DNA of 64,000 bases from Deltaproteobacteria bacterium (GTDB lineage: Bacteria; Desulfobacterota; WTBG01; CAIYCZ01; CAIRTM01): the NCBI GenBank assembly GCA_024276465.1, contig JAJRXD010000068.1:1-64000 (forward strand), given 5' to 3'. Of this stretch, positions 18,005 through 28,661 are shown piece after piece. The notes below the pieces were generated by a model. The model was not told the origin of the DNA, did not search any database, and was given only the letters and a program-made list of their open reading frames with translations. The position numbers and the translations under genes were made by a program. Each line of letters starts with the position of its first letter. The first letter of the stretch is position 1.

Positions 18005-18220
18005 ATGATAAAAAAAATTGTGGTAGCTCTGATCGGTATCCTTTCTTTAATTTACCTGATTAATCCCGGCATGGGTATCTTTGAGCTTATTCCTGACAAT
18101 TTGCCGATCATAGGTAACCTTGATGAGGCAGGTGCTGCTGTTCTTCTGATTGCAGCACTGAAATATTTCGGGGTAGATCTGACCCGATTTTTCATGCGCG
18201 ATAGAATTAATAATAAATAA
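18005..18220 (+). CDS. Small membrane protein, DUF1232-like
   Basis: 71 residues starting at the ATG at 18005, which follows a GAAGGGAG site; an in-frame ATG at 17918 would add 29 residues that look unlike any known N terminus. A hydrophobic helix (IVVALIGILSLIYLI) leads into ELIPDNLPIIGNLDEAGAAVLLIAAL. This resembles the (L)IPDxIPxxGxxDD motif of the DUF1232/YkvA family of small membrane proteins of unknown role. Apparently monocistronic. Confidence 0.65.
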   Translation: MIKKIVVALIGILSLIYLINPGMGIFELIPDNLPIIGNLDEAGAAVLLIAALKYFGVDLTRFFMRDRINNK

Positions 18221-18702
18221 CAGAGGAATCCAAATGCCAGAAAAACTGTTTATTGCTTCGGCAAGTCTACAGGGAAGGGCTATGGTCTTGAAAAACAGGT
18301 ATGGCAGTGAAGCTGATTGAAAAAGGGATATGATATTTCACAATCCTCCCTAAACAGTGCCTGAACGGAAAGTCCATTAATTACACTTTTTCTGTCATTG
18401 CGAGGAAAGCATGACCGAAGCAATCTCCTGGAAACAAAGGGATTGCTTCCCCGATTTTATCGGGGCGCGCAATGACAACTCGGAATCAGGACTTTTCGTT
18501 CAGCCACTGTTATGCAATGGTCAATAGCATACCTGCCCCCTTTTTCTTCTATGTGCCAGGAATTAATACTTTATTCTTAAAAATACTGTTAATAAAATAC
18601 GAAAAAAATCATACTTCTGAGTTATTGTGGTTGCTTTGTGTTAGAGGGTATATTTTCTTAAGATAAGCAGGACAACTGTTACTATTCTGAAAAGGAGATC
18701 AC
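18221..18702. other. Intergenic region containing a MITE-like element
   Basis: Non-coding stretch of about 480 bases. Its centre (18353-18511) is a long imperfect palindrome listed as a repeat. The flanks are AT-rich, and the promoter of the downstream secreted-protein gene should lie between 18512 and 18690. Confidence 0.45.
18353..18511. repeat. MITE-like palindromic element with terminal inverted repeats
   Basis: The outer arms 18355-18375 and 18489-18509 are inverted copies of 21 bases with two mismatches; the inner parts read CTGAACGGAAAGTCC and GGACTTTTCGTTCAG. Nested inside is a second inverted repeat, GTCATTGCG (about 18393) against CGCAATGAC (about 18477), and inside that GAAGCAATC against GATTGCTTC. 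This last nested motif belongs to a type of dispersed palindrome seen in many delta-proteobacterial genomes. No coding capacity. A diverged relative may be present at 27916-28028. Confidence 0.75.
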
Positions 18703-20793
18703 ATGAAGACATTATTAATAATTTGCACATTTTTACTTGGTTTAATCCTACTGTTCAGTTCGGTACAAGCTGCCGGGCCGCCAAATCTTCACTTTGATTT
18801 TGATAAAGACGGAAATTACGATACGCAGTGGAATTTGAATGTCGGTGAAAGGGTGGATTTGGAAATATGGATTGATGAATGGGATGCTGCTGATTTTTCT
18901 GATGAGGGCCTTTTTGCTGTAAGGATGTTTTTTTACTATGATGACACTCAAATTAAAGTGAACAGTTCAAAGCCGAATGACACCAGTAACGGAGGTCCTT
19001 TTGACGGGTCATTTAGTGTATTTGAAGAGCTGGGAAATGGAAAAATCCAACTGGATCTTGCCAGCTTCAGTTGCGTCAGCATAACAGACAAGCTTTTGCT
19101 GTATAGCCTTGAGCTTGAAACCATAGCAGGGGGAACAAGCGAGATTAAAATTAAAATCGATCTTGGAACAGAAAATCAAGGCATGCTTATACCTGGCGGG
19201 GCTTCATGTTTATCTACTCACTTTGAGGATGCTGGTGATGGTGTTGCAGCAATCTTTACTGACTCTGATTTGGATGGCATTCCAGATGATGATGATAACT
19301 GCCCTGACATATACAACCAGAATCAGAGAGATTGTGATGGGGATGGTACAGGTGATGCCTGTGATATTGATTATATTGACACAGACAACGATACCTTTGG
19401 GGATGTCTGTGACAATTGTCCTGAAGACTATAACCCAAATCAGATAGATTCTGACAATGATTCTCTTGGCGATGCCTGCGATAACTGCCCTAATGATGAA
19501 AACATTTGTTCAGAATGCCTGTCAGATGCTGACTGTGAAGATCAAGAGCTGATATGTGACAGCAGTGATGGAACCTGTAAAGACGCTGTGAGGCTTTCAA
19601 TTGCTCAAGGCCTGGGCTGGGAAGGTGAAAACCGCTGCGGTGATGTGGCTGTCAGCTTGAAGAATTTTACGGACATACCCTTCATAGATTTTATCCTTAT
19701 TGACACACCAAATTTATTATTTTTAAACCAAGAAACGAGCTGCCAAACAGAAGGAAGGGCTGAAGGATTAGAATGTATGGCTGCTGACACAGGTTTCCTG
19801 TCAATAAAAATTACGGCGACTGAATATTATCTGCCTGGAGGTGACGGAATTATTGCGACAATTACTTATTGCGTGACAGATACAGCATCCTATGGGGATG
19901 ATATTTCGATTGCAATTACAGGAACCAGTACAGGGTTTGCAGGGGGTGTGATTACCGAAACAGCAAATTTTGTTGTAGGTTGCAGACCTGGTGACTGCCC
20001 TTCCGGACAAGAATGTACTGATGGACTATGCAGAGACACTGGCAGTGGAAGCGGTGGAAATGATAGTGGTTCAGGCAGTGGTGGCAGTGGCGGCAGTGGC
20101 AGTGGCGGCAGCGGCAGCCCGGGTGGTGGCAGTACAACTTCAACTCCTGTTCCCTTGCCGGAATGTCTATACAAATCAGATTGCCTTAATGATGATTTCT
20201 GTGATGGTGAAGAGATATGCGTAGATGGCAGATGTCAGCAGGGAACCAATCCCTGTGAAGATGATGAACTTTGCGATGAAGAAAACGATAAATGTGTTTC
20301 ACCTCCACCAGCGCCTGAATGTTCATCTGATTCAGACTGTGATGACAATATATTCTGCAATGGGGAGGAGCAATGCATAGATGGTGATTGCGTTAATGCT
20401 GTAGTGCCTTGTGCAGAAGACGAAATATGCATGGAGGATGTGGCAGCATGCTGGGACTATGAAATACTGTCAGCACTCTGCCTGCAGAAAAAGCTGTCAA
20501 GGCCTTCTGTCCGTTCCAAAAAATGTCCATGGCTGGTCATTAAATCTGAAGACAAAGATAATTTTAACGCAGCTCAGAGTGTAATAACACTTACCGGCCC
20601 GGAAGAAAACTCTCAGGGCGTGACAATAGATTCTGAACGTAGTCCATATAAAATCCTGGGTTTTATCCTGATACCAATATGCATAGAAAAATATGCAACA
20701 GCAGGATTGTGGTCAATAGAGATAGAAACCAATGTGGAAGCTGCTGATAATCCATTCAGGGAAGTTGTTAGTGCTGGTTTTGAAGTTCAATAA
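18703..20793 (+). CDS. Secreted Cys-rich protein with thrombospondin type-3-like calcium repeats
   Basis: 696 residues with a clear signal peptide (1-23, cleaved near SSVQAAG) and an AAGGAG site. A beta-rich domain, possibly cohesin-like, spans about 25-180. Next is an Asp-rich run with [16 protein letters not shown] and [15 protein letters not shown], as in calcium-binding thrombospondin type-3 repeats (about 186-270). A second beta domain follows (295-430), then a Gly/Ser linker (about 445-475). Two Cys-rich repeats of the DCxxxxFCNGEExCxxGxC kind are followed by a 100-residue C-terminal domain. No membrane anchor or sorting signal is evident. Probably an extracellular adhesin or scaffold; no enzyme motif seen. 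Confidence 0.8.
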   Translation: MKTLLIICTFLLGLILLFSSVQAAGPPNLHFDFDKDGNYDTQWNLNVGERVDLEIWIDEWDAADFSDEGLFAVRMFFYYDDTQIKVNSSKPNDTSNGGPFDGSFSVFEELGNGKIQLDLASFSCVSITDKLLLYSLELETIAGGTSEIKIKIDLGTENQGMLIPGGASCLSTHFEDAGDGVAAIFTDSDLDGIPDDDDNCPDIYNQNQRDCDGDGTGDACDIDYIDTDNDTFGDVCDNCPEDYNPNQIDSDNDSLGDACDNCPNDENICSECLSDADCEDQELICDSSDGTCKDAVRLSIAQGLGWEGENRCGDVAVSLKNFTDIPFIDFILIDTPNLLFLNQETSCQTEGRAEGLECMAADTGFLSIKITATEYYLPGGDGIIATITYCVTDTASYGDDISIAITGTSTGFAGGVITETANFVVGCRPGDCPSGQECTDGLCRDTGSGSGGNDSGSGSGGSGGSGSGGSGSPGGGSTTSTPVPLPECLYKSDCLNDDFCDGEEICVDGRCQQGTNPCEDDELCDEENDKCVSPPPAPECSSDSDCDDNIFCNGEEQCIDGDCVNAVVPCAEDEICMEDVAACWDYEILSALCLQKKLSRPSVRSKKCPWLVIKSEDKDNFNAAQSVITLTGPEENSQGVTIDSERSPYKILGFILIPICIEKYATAGLWSIEIETNVEAADNPFREVVSAGFEVQ

Positions 20794-20801
20794 TATGTTG
20801 T

Positions 20802-20818
20802 ATTGGGTCCGACCCAAT
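20802..20818. repeat. Short palindrome after the secreted-protein gene
   Basis: ATTGGGTC-C-GACCCAAT is a perfect 8-bp palindrome around one base, 9 bases after the stop codon. There is no T run, so it is a weak terminator at best. A related sequence occurs at 58010-58028 near a transposase remnant. Confidence 0.4.
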
Positions 20819-20958
20819 GCCCCCAGGTCAGCAGGGCGGATCTGTGCAGGGGCAAAAGCATGGTCCGGTGCTGTTACTGGCATTGTATTCAGTAAATAAA
20901 GAGCAATTATTAGGAAATGACAAAAACACTTAAAGGCTTGACACAACTTGACTTTTAC

Positions 20959-21036
20959 TGGCGTCCCCAACCGGATTCGAACCGGTGTTGCCGGCGTGAA
21001 AGGCCGGTGTCCTAGACCAGGCTAGACGATGGGGAC
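20959..21036 (-). tRNA. tRNA-Glu (anticodon UUC)
   Basis: On the minus strand the 78-nt sequence folds as a full tRNA. The 7-bp acceptor stem pairs GTCCCCA with TGGGGAC. The anticodon stem CCGGC/GCCGG encloses loop CTTTCAC with anticodon TTC. The T arm CACCGGTTCGAATCCGGTT carries the GTTCGAA loop. The discriminator is G and CCA is encoded at the 3' end. It stands alone on the strand, about 120 bases downstream of guaA in the same direction, so cotranscription is possible. Confidence 0.95.
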
Positions 21037-21154
21037 GTTGCAGTGCAGAAAAAAGATTGTAAAATATAACATAGCTGAAAGCAATTATCAAGCATTTATT
21101 TAACTTTTCCGATTTTATCGTTTTGACAGAAGAAAAAAAGAACCCTGGTGTAAT

Positions 21155-22705
21155 TCATTCCCATTCAATGGTGCTTGGAGGTTTTGAGGAGATGTCATAT
21201 ACAACTCTATTTATACCCTTGACCTCATTAATGATCCTGTTGGAAATTTTATCTAAAATATCAAAAGGAAGCCTTACCCAGTCGGCAGTCATGCCGTCCC
21301 TGCTTTCCACTGTGCGAAGGGCAATTACCTTTTCATAGGTGCGCTCATCACCCATAACCCCGACAGTTCTTATGGGAAGCAGTACTGCAAAGGACTGCCA
21401 TACCTTGTAATAAAGATCAAAACGCTTAAATTCATCAATTATTATGGAATCTGCATCACGCAACAGCTCAAGATTTTCTTCAGTTACCGGGCCCAGGATT
21501 CGTATGGCCAGGCCAGGACCGGGGAAGGGCTGTCGCATAAGAAGTTCTTCAGATATGCCTAACTCCCGGCCTAATTCCCTGACCTCATCCTTGAAAAGCT
21601 CCCTGAATGGTTCTATAAGGTCAAGCTTCATTTTTTCCGGAAGGCCCCCAACATTGTGATGGCTTTTTATTGTTGCAGAGGGGCCTTTAAAAGAAACACT
21701 TTCAATCACATCAGGATACAAAGTTCCCTGGGCAAGAAAGTCAACCCTGCCGAGTTTTTTTGCCTCCCTTTCAAAGACGCATATGAACTCGTTTCCAATT
21801 ATTTTCCGTTTTTTTTCAGGATCTTCCACTCCCCTCAGTTTTGAAATAAACCTTTTTGATTCATCAACAGCTTTGAGATTAATATTGAATGATTTAGCCA
21901 GAAGGTTTGAAACTTTTTCGAACTCATCTTTTCTGAGCACCCCGTTGTCCACAAAAATGCAGGTCAACTGGCTGCCTATTGCCCTGTCAATAAGAACAGC
22001 TGCAACTGTTGAGTCTACTCCGCCGCTGCAGCCGCAAAGAACCTTTTTATCCCCAACTTTTTTCCTGATATCTTCAACAGATTTTTCAATAAAAGACTTC
22101 ATGTTCCAGGAAGGTGAACAGGAACAGATATTGAAAATAAAGTTTTCAAGAATTGTTTTGCCCTGTGGTGTGTGTATTACTTCAGGATGGAACTGGACGC
22201 CGTATATCTTTCTGTTCCTGCTGCGTATGGCAGCAGAAGGCGAATTGCTGCTGTGCGCAATGACGTTAAAACCTTCAGGCAGTTTTTCTATGCGATCCCC
22301 ATGACTCATCCATACCTGAATCATGCCATGAGGTTCAAGCCCTTTGAAAAGGTCTTTATTGTCGTCAATAAACAGCTCAGCCCTGCCGTATTCCCTTTTT
22401 GTGTGAGGCTCAACACTACCTTCCAAGAGATAGCAGATAAGCTGCATCCCATAGCAAATTCCCAGAACAGGAATCCCTGCTTCAAAAATTTTTTTTGAAA
22501 TAACAGGAGCGTCCCTGTCATATACACTTGATGGCCCGCCTGAAAGGATAATTCCTTCAGGGGCTAATGACCTGAGAGCATCTATGGAAATATTATAAGG
22601 GTGAATCTCGGAATATACTTTACTGTCTCTGATTCTTCTGGCAATCAGCTGTGTATACTGGGAACCGAAATCAAGAATAATTATTTTTTCCTGGTCACGC
22701 TGCAT
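21155..22705 (-). CDS. guaA: GMP synthase (glutamine-hydrolysing)
   Basis: Converts XMP to GMP. The 516-residue protein has the class I glutamine amidotransferase domain first (IICYGMQ-type GICYGMQL with catalytic Cys, FHPEVIHT with His and Glu). The ATP pyrophosphatase domain follows (P-loop SGGVDSTV), then the C-terminal dimerisation domain ending KPPSTIEWE, the invariant PP(A/S)TIEWE tail. It lies 8 bases downstream of guaB, forming the classical guaBA operon on the minus strand. Full length, nothing unusual. Confidence 0.98.
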   Translation of the reverse strand: MQRDQEKIIILDFGSQYTQLIARRIRDSKVYSEIHPYNISIDALRSLAPEGIILSGGPSSVYDRDAPVISKKIFEAGIPVLGICYGMQLICYLLEGSVEPHTKREYGRAELFIDDNKDLFKGLEPHGMIQVWMSHGDRIEKLPEGFNVIAHSSNSPSAAIRSRNRKIYGVQFHPEVIHTPQGKTILENFIFNICSCSPSWNMKSFIEKSVEDIRKKVGDKKVLCGCSGGVDSTVAAVLIDRAIGSQLTCIFVDNGVLRKDEFEKVSNLLAKSFNINLKAVDESKRFISKLRGVEDPEKKRKIIGNEFICVFEREAKKLGRVDFLAQGTLYPDVIESVSFKGPSATIKSHHNVGGLPEKMKLDLIEPFRELFKDEVRELGRELGISEELLMRQPFPGPGLAIRILGPVTEENLELLRDADSIIIDEFKRFDLYYKVWQSFAVLLPIRTVGVMGDERTYEKVIALRTVESRDGMTADWVRLPFDILDKISNRIINEVKGINRVVYDISSKPPSTIEWE

Positions 22706-22713
22706 TGGGTTTT

Positions 22714-24177
<1,464 letters not shown>

Positions 24178-24291
24178 CTATTTTATCCTTTTTCATTAAG
24201 TGTGTATGAGTTGTCAGGCTGTTAAACCTACACAAAAACTTCTCTATTGTCAAGCAGTTATAACTTGTTCAGGTGGTCAATAAATCAGGAA

Positions 24292-25236
24292 TCAGGTTTC
24301 ATGGCAAAGCTTATCCAGAATTATTCCTTCAGGCAGACCAGCATCACTGACAAATATTTCACTGCAATTGATCATCTCCATAACTGAAAGCACTATTTGT
24401 GTTCCGGGAATTATTACTGTGGCTCTTGCCTCTTCAAGGCCCGGCATAAGGCTTCTTTGCCGAGCGTTTTTTGAGAGCATCTCCTTTAAAAGGCACTGAA
24501 TTTTTTTTTGTGTTAATCTGTGCCTGTTGATTTTGCACGGGTCGTATGAGGTCATTTCCTGGTCCATTGCAGCAAGTGTTGTCATTGTACCGGCAGTGCC
24601 TATAAAAACAGGAGAGAGCTTAAAATCATTTTTTATACTGCTCAGTAATCCGGATTGAGATTTTATTATGAAACGCACATTCCGGATCAGCGCTTCAACC
24701 TCTTGTGCAAGTGGCGGATCATGTTTTAAATATTTTTCAGTCAGTCCCATAACTCCAAGAGGAAGGCTTTCAACCATGGAAACAGATCTGTTTTTAATTA
24801 AAGTCAGTTCAGTGCTTCCTCCACCAATGTCCATAACAAGTGCAGTGTCAGTTGTTGAGTTGTATACTGATTGAACACCTTTAAGTGTCAGAATCGCTTC
24901 CTCATGACCAGACAGGACAGAAGGCAGGATGCCGGTTTTATCAAAAACAAGTTTAAGGAAAAGCCGGGAATTGCCAGCCTCCCTGACACATGCTGTTGCA
25001 GCAGCAAAAATTTTATCAACCCCAAGTTCTTTTGATTTATTAACAAAAGATGCAATGCACTTCACAGCACGGTTGATTGCTGCGTTTGAGAGATGTTTTT
25101 TTTTATTCATACCCTCACCAAGACGAACAATGAAACGGTCCCTGTAAAGGGCAGATAAGCTGCCAGAGGTATGAATCTCAGCTACCAGAAGGCGAATGGT
25201 TTGGGTGCCTATGTCAATTGATGCTATTTTTTTCAT
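24292..25236 (-). CDS. Ppx/GppA family phosphatase
   Basis: 314 residues of the ASKHA (actin-like) fold; the family hydrolyses polyphosphate and/or pppGpp. The phosphate-1 loop SIDIGTQTIRLLVAE, the MDIGGGSTEL phosphate-2 loop and the GTAGTMTTLAAM motif are all present. The protein is the short form without the C-terminal HD-like domain of E. coli GppA. It lies 4 bases after radC on the minus strand. A rel/spoT gene lies elsewhere in the window, so a role in alarmone turnover is possible but not shown. Confidence 0.88.
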   Translation of the reverse strand: MKKIASIDIGTQTIRLLVAEIHTSGSLSALYRDRFIVRLGEGMNKKKHLSNAAINRAVKCIASFVNKSKELGVDKIFAAATACVREAGNSRLFLKLVFDKTGILPSVLSGHEEAILTLKGVQSVYNSTTDTALVMDIGGGSTELTLIKNRSVSMVESLPLGVMGLTEKYLKHDPPLAQEVEALIRNVRFIIKSQSGLLSSIKNDFKLSPVFIGTAGTMTTLAAMDQEMTSYDPCKINRHRLTQKKIQCLLKEMLSKNARQRSLMPGLEEARATVIIPGTQIVLSVMEMINCSEIFVSDAGLPEGIILDKLCHET

Positions 25237-25240
25237 GGTA

Positions 25241-25936
25241 TTACATAAGCCCCTCCTCCTTAAAGCTGTAGTACCCCGCTTTTCCGATAATCACGTGATC
25301 ATGCACTCTGATGTCAAGAGCCTTTGCTGCTTTAACAAGTGCCTCAGTCAGTTTTCTGTCATAATCGGACGGTGCAGGATTTCCACTGGGATGATTGTGA
25401 AAAAATATCAGAGAAACAGCCTTTTGCTGTAGTGCAAGTTCAATGATTTTCCTGGGATAGACTGCTGTCTGGTCGACAGTACCTTCCTGGACGATCTGCT
25501 CATGTATCAGCTCGTTTTTAGAATTCAGGAACATTACTCTGAACTGCTCATCTCCAAGATAGGCCATTGATGACCGGCAATATTCATACAAAGCATCAGG
25601 GGAAGAAAGAACATCCTTTTTTTTAATCTTTTCTTTAAGATAATAATCAGAACATTCCCTGGTAAGTTTAAGCAGTAATGCAGAATGCTGACCAATTCCG
25701 TCAACATTCATTATCGCATCAATAGGTGCCTCTAAAACAGCTTGAAAGGTTGAAAAACTGTCAATTAACCGCTTGGCAACTGGTTTAACATCTTTTTGAT
25801 GTATTGCAAAGGTCAAAAGCAGTTCAAGAACTTCATAGTCTCTGAATGACTGAAGGCCAATGTTAAGAAAACGGTCTTTAATTCTTTTCCTGTGGTCAAT
25901 ATAATGAGGCTTGTCTTTTTTGTTTTGTGTTGTCAT
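25241..25936 (-). CDS. radC: RadC family protein (JAB/MPN domain)
   Basis: 231 residues. An N-terminal helix-hairpin-helix-like region (LELLLTFAIHQKDVKPVAKRL...NVDGIGQHSALLLK) is followed by a JAB metalloprotease-like domain. The JAMM-type motif is intact: HNHPSGNPAPSDYD with the preceding Glu in EQIVQEGTVDQ. The C-terminal HDHVIIGKAGYYSFKEEG is typical. Historically linked to DNA repair, but the biochemical role of the family is unsettled. It precedes ppx by 4 bases and is divergent from the ABC transporter genes. Confidence 0.9.
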   Translation of the reverse strand: MTTQNKKDKPHYIDHRKRIKDRFLNIGLQSFRDYEVLELLLTFAIHQKDVKPVAKRLIDSFSTFQAVLEAPIDAIMNVDGIGQHSALLLKLTRECSDYYLKEKIKKKDVLSSPDALYEYCRSSMAYLGDEQFRVMFLNSKNELIHEQIVQEGTVDQTAVYPRKIIELALQQKAVSLIFFHNHPSGNPAPSDYDRKLTEALVKAAKALDIRVHDHVIIGKAGYYSFKEEGLM

Positions 25937-26164
25937 CGCAGTTATGCATATTTTTTAAATGGGTTGTTTGAGATTTGTTTACAGGAAAATAATTTATATT
26001 CTTCCAGTTTGTGTAAAGATATTCAAGAGATTTGTGCCGTGCAATATATTTTTTTGACATTGCAGTGGTAGTAGGATAAATAAAATGGACCAACACGACA
26101 AGTTAACAGCGCTAAAGGCAGCAGTTTATCAGTAACCCCTGAAGGATTTAAAGAGATATAAGAG

Positions 26165-27088
26165 ATGAGGTATGCAATTGAAGCAGTTGACATTGTTAAA
26201 ACATTCGGAGATGTCAAAGCCTTAAACCAGGTTAGCTTAGAGGTGCAGGAGGGCGAGATATTTGGTTTTCTTGGACCAAACGGTGCCGGCAAAAGCACTT
26301 TTGTAAAGATACTTTTAAACCTTGTTCCTGCGTCTGCAGGAACCGCTGAAATTTTCGGAAGAAAGATTGAAAATATTTCTGCACGAAGAAACCTGGGGTT
26401 TCTGCCTGAAAATATAGTGGCCTATCCGTTTTTGACAGTTGAAGATTTTATAAGATTTCACGCAGAGTTATCAGGCATACCTAAGAACATGATTAAACAG
26501 GAAATCAGCAGGTGCATTGACACTTTAGGCATGGGTGAGAAAAGGAATAAAAGGATAGGAACACTTTCAAAGGGGATGCTGCAGAAAGTTGGGATTATGC
26601 AGGCAATTATCGGGAAGCCAAAAATGCTTTTTTTAGATGAACCAACATCCGGTCTTGACCCTATTGCAATCAAAGAACTTCGCAGCCTGATGCTTGATAT
26701 GAAAAACAATGGAACAACCATATTTCTGAATTCGCACCTTTTATCGGAAATTGAAAGAACTTGTGACAGAATTGCAATTCTCAATAAAGGAAAAATAATT
26801 AAAACAGGATCTCAATATGATTTGTCTGTTAAGGGGAAACATCTTGAAGTAATTGTTGAAGGTTTTACAGATTCCATGGCACTTGAAATTAACAAAATTT
26901 GCAGCAGACCAGTTGAAAGAAGCGGAACCTGTTTAATGATTTACCCGGAAAGGGAATTTGATTCAATTACTGTTCACAGGATAATAATCGAACAGGGTGG
27001 AAAGCTTTTGTCTCTTTCATGGAATACGGAATCACTTGAGGAGCTGTTTTACAGGATTATTAAAGATGAAAATATTTGCAATAGCTAA
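26165..27088 (+). CDS. ABC transporter ATP-binding protein (ABC-2 type)
   Basis: 307 residues. Walker A GPNGAGKST, Q-loop-region FLPENIVAYP, signature LSKGMLQKVG, Walker B MLFLDEPTSGLDP and the H-loop LNSHLLSE are all intact. The C-terminal extension of about 80 residues is common in exporter ATPases of the NatA/CcmA kind. The signature LSKGM and the LGFLPEN sequence place it with ABC-2 exporters. It overlaps the permease gene by 23 bases. The substrate is unknown. Confidence 0.92.
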   Translation: MRYAIEAVDIVKTFGDVKALNQVSLEVQEGEIFGFLGPNGAGKSTFVKILLNLVPASAGTAEIFGRKIENISARRNLGFLPENIVAYPFLTVEDFIRFHAELSGIPKNMIKQEISRCIDTLGMGEKRNKRIGTLSKGMLQKVGIMQAIIGKPKMLFLDEPTSGLDPIAIKELRSLMLDMKNNGTTIFLNSHLLSEIERTCDRIAILNKGKIIKTGSQYDLSVKGKHLEVIVEGFTDSMALEINKICSRPVERSGTCLMIYPEREFDSITVHRIIIEQGGKLLSLSWNTESLEELFYRIIKDENICNS

Positions 27089-27854
27089 AGTAGGATTTAA
27101 AGAGTGTCTTGGATATAAGCTTGTTTACTTCATTTTTTTAATGGCGCTGCTGTTTATTTTGCTTGGCAGGAGCTGTAGCCCGGGGGAAATAACAGGTAAT
27201 GACATTTTATTTGATGCCCAGGCAAGGCAAAACCTTGCAATGAAGGTTGCCTTTAACGGAATAGTTTTATGGAGCATAATGCTCTGCGGCCTTTTGGCTG
27301 CAAATATTCTTTCAAAGGAGCTTGAAGAGGGAACTGCTGTTATTACATTGAGCAGGCCCATAAGCAGAGCATTGTTTGCAGCAGGCAAGTTGTTGTCTGT
27401 CCTTATGGTATCAGTTCTTAACCTGTTTTTGCTTGGTTTTATTTTTTTCGTTTTGTTTTATTTTGAGGCTGGATATGTTAATTACAATATTTTCGCAGGG
27501 TTTTTTCTGATGATTTTGAACATGCTGATGTATGCATTAATGCTTCTCCTGTGTTCTTTATATGTTCCCCGGTTTATCACGCCGATGATAGGCATTTTCA
27601 TATATTTGACAAGTTGCTGGACTGCACTGCCTTTTTATTTTTCCAGGCTGAAGCTGTTGTGGATACCATCTGACACAATAACAAATATGCACACGTATCT
27701 GCCGCGTTTTGGCGATTTGCAGCTTATCAGTGCTTCTTATATTGATTCAGCGCCGCCCTTGAATGATTTGACAGGACCCCTGGCAAGTGTACTGTTTTAT
27801 TGTCTGGCTTTCTGGTTTTTAATTCTTTCTGGTTTTAAAAAAAAGCAGGTTTAA
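27066..27854 (+). CDS. ABC-2 type permease
   Basis: 262 residues starting at the ATG at 27066, inside the end of the ATPase gene; an earlier in-frame start at 26997 would overlap 92 bases and lacks a ribosome-binding site. About six hydrophobic helices are visible (VYFIFLMALLFILLG, IVLWSIMLCGLLAANIL, LLSVLMVSVLNLFLLGF, and three more to the C terminus). The ELEEGTAVITLSRPISRALFAAGK stretch after the second helix is a hallmark of ABC-2 family exporters. Substrate not predictable. Confidence 0.88.
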   Translation: MKIFAIAKVGFKECLGYKLVYFIFLMALLFILLGRSCSPGEITGNDILFDAQARQNLAMKVAFNGIVLWSIMLCGLLAANILSKELEEGTAVITLSRPISRALFAAGKLLSVLMVSVLNLFLLGFIFFVLFYFEAGYVNYNIFAGFFLMILNMLMYALMLLLCSLYVPRFITPMIGIFIYLTSCWTALPFYFSRLKLLWIPSDTITNMHTYLPRFGDLQLISASYIDSAPPLNDLTGPLASVLFYCLAFWFLILSGFKKKQV

Positions 27855-27915
27855 CAAGAACTGATTGATAGGGGACAAAATATCTGCTATATTGTCTCCG
27901 TAACAGCAGAATAAT

Positions 27916-28028
27916 GCCTGAGCGAAAACCCGTATTTTTGTCATTTCGAACCTCGGCATTTCAGTCGGGATAAACACCGGGAGAACTCCCTGACCATTTG
28001 ATTTTATTAAGATTTTCAGTCATCAGGC
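27916..28028. repeat. Diverged relative of the 18.4-kb palindromic element
   Basis: CCTGAGCGAAAACC followed by TTTTTGTCATTTCGAA has the same order of words as the left half of the element at 18353-18511. The far end GATTTTCAGTCATCAGGC resembles its inverted right arm. The middle is degraded and about 40 bases shorter. It occupies the gap between the ABC permease gene and efp. Confidence 0.4.
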
Positions 28029-28094
28029 TCTTCTAAATAACAATTTTTTCTTAGTTTTCAGTCAGGCAATAAAATAATTCCAAGGAGTGCAAAT

Positions 28095-28661
28095 ATGCTT
28101 GATACTACTGCGATCAGGAAAAACCTGAAGATTATTATTGATGGTGACCCATGGGTTGTTGTTGAACATCAGTTTGTTAAACCAGGAAAGGGCCAGGCAT
28201 TTACCCGTACCCGCCTGAAAAATCTGATTACCGGAAACTCTATGGACAAAACATACAAGTCCGGTGAAAAAATAGGTGAGGAGGCAAAAATTGACGAGTG
28301 CAAAATGTCTTTCCTTTACACTCAGGGAAATGTCTACTCTTTTATGAACAATAAGAACTATGAACAGATTGAAATGTCGGAAGAGCAGGTGGGTGATACA
28401 AGGTATTTCCTTACTGAAAACATGAATGTTGAAGTTCTTTTTTTTAATAACCTGCCTATTGACATAAATCTTCCAAATTTTGTAGAACTCCAGATTGTAA
28501 ATACAGAACCTGCTGTAAAGGGAGATACAGTAAGTGGTGCAACAAAACCAGCGGAACTTTCCACAGGTTATGTGCTCAATGTGCCGTTGTTTGTCAGCCC
28601 TGAAGAATATATTGTTGTGGATACACGCACAGGAGAGTATGTTGAAAGGGTCAAGAAATGA
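28095..28661 (+). CDS. efp: Elongation factor P
   Basis: 188-residue translation factor that relieves stalling at polyproline stretches. Three beta-barrel domains are visible. The loop tip KPGKGQAFTR carries Lys32, the equivalent of E. coli Lys34 that EpmA beta-lysylates. The NFVELQIVNTEPAVKGDT motif and the ending VDTRTGEYVERVKK are diagnostic. An AAGGAG site precedes the ATG. The stop overlaps the next gene (ATGA), which encodes the modifying enzyme. The beta-lysine-supplying aminomutase (EpmB) is not in the window. Confidence 0.98.
   Translation: MLDTTAIRKNLKIIIDGDPWVVVEHQFVKPGKGQAFTRTRLKNLITGNSMDKTYKSGEKIGEEAKIDECKMSFLYTQGNVYSFMNNKNYEQIEMSEEQVGDTRYFLTENMNVEVLFFNNLPIDINLPNFVELQIVNTEPAVKGDTVSGATKPAELSTGYVLNVPLFVSPEEYIVVDTRTGEYVERVKK

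Noticed and set aside
19890-20174. Pro/Leu-rich and His/Cys-rich minus-strand frames
   Set aside because: These are antisense readings of the Gly/Ser linker of the secreted protein.
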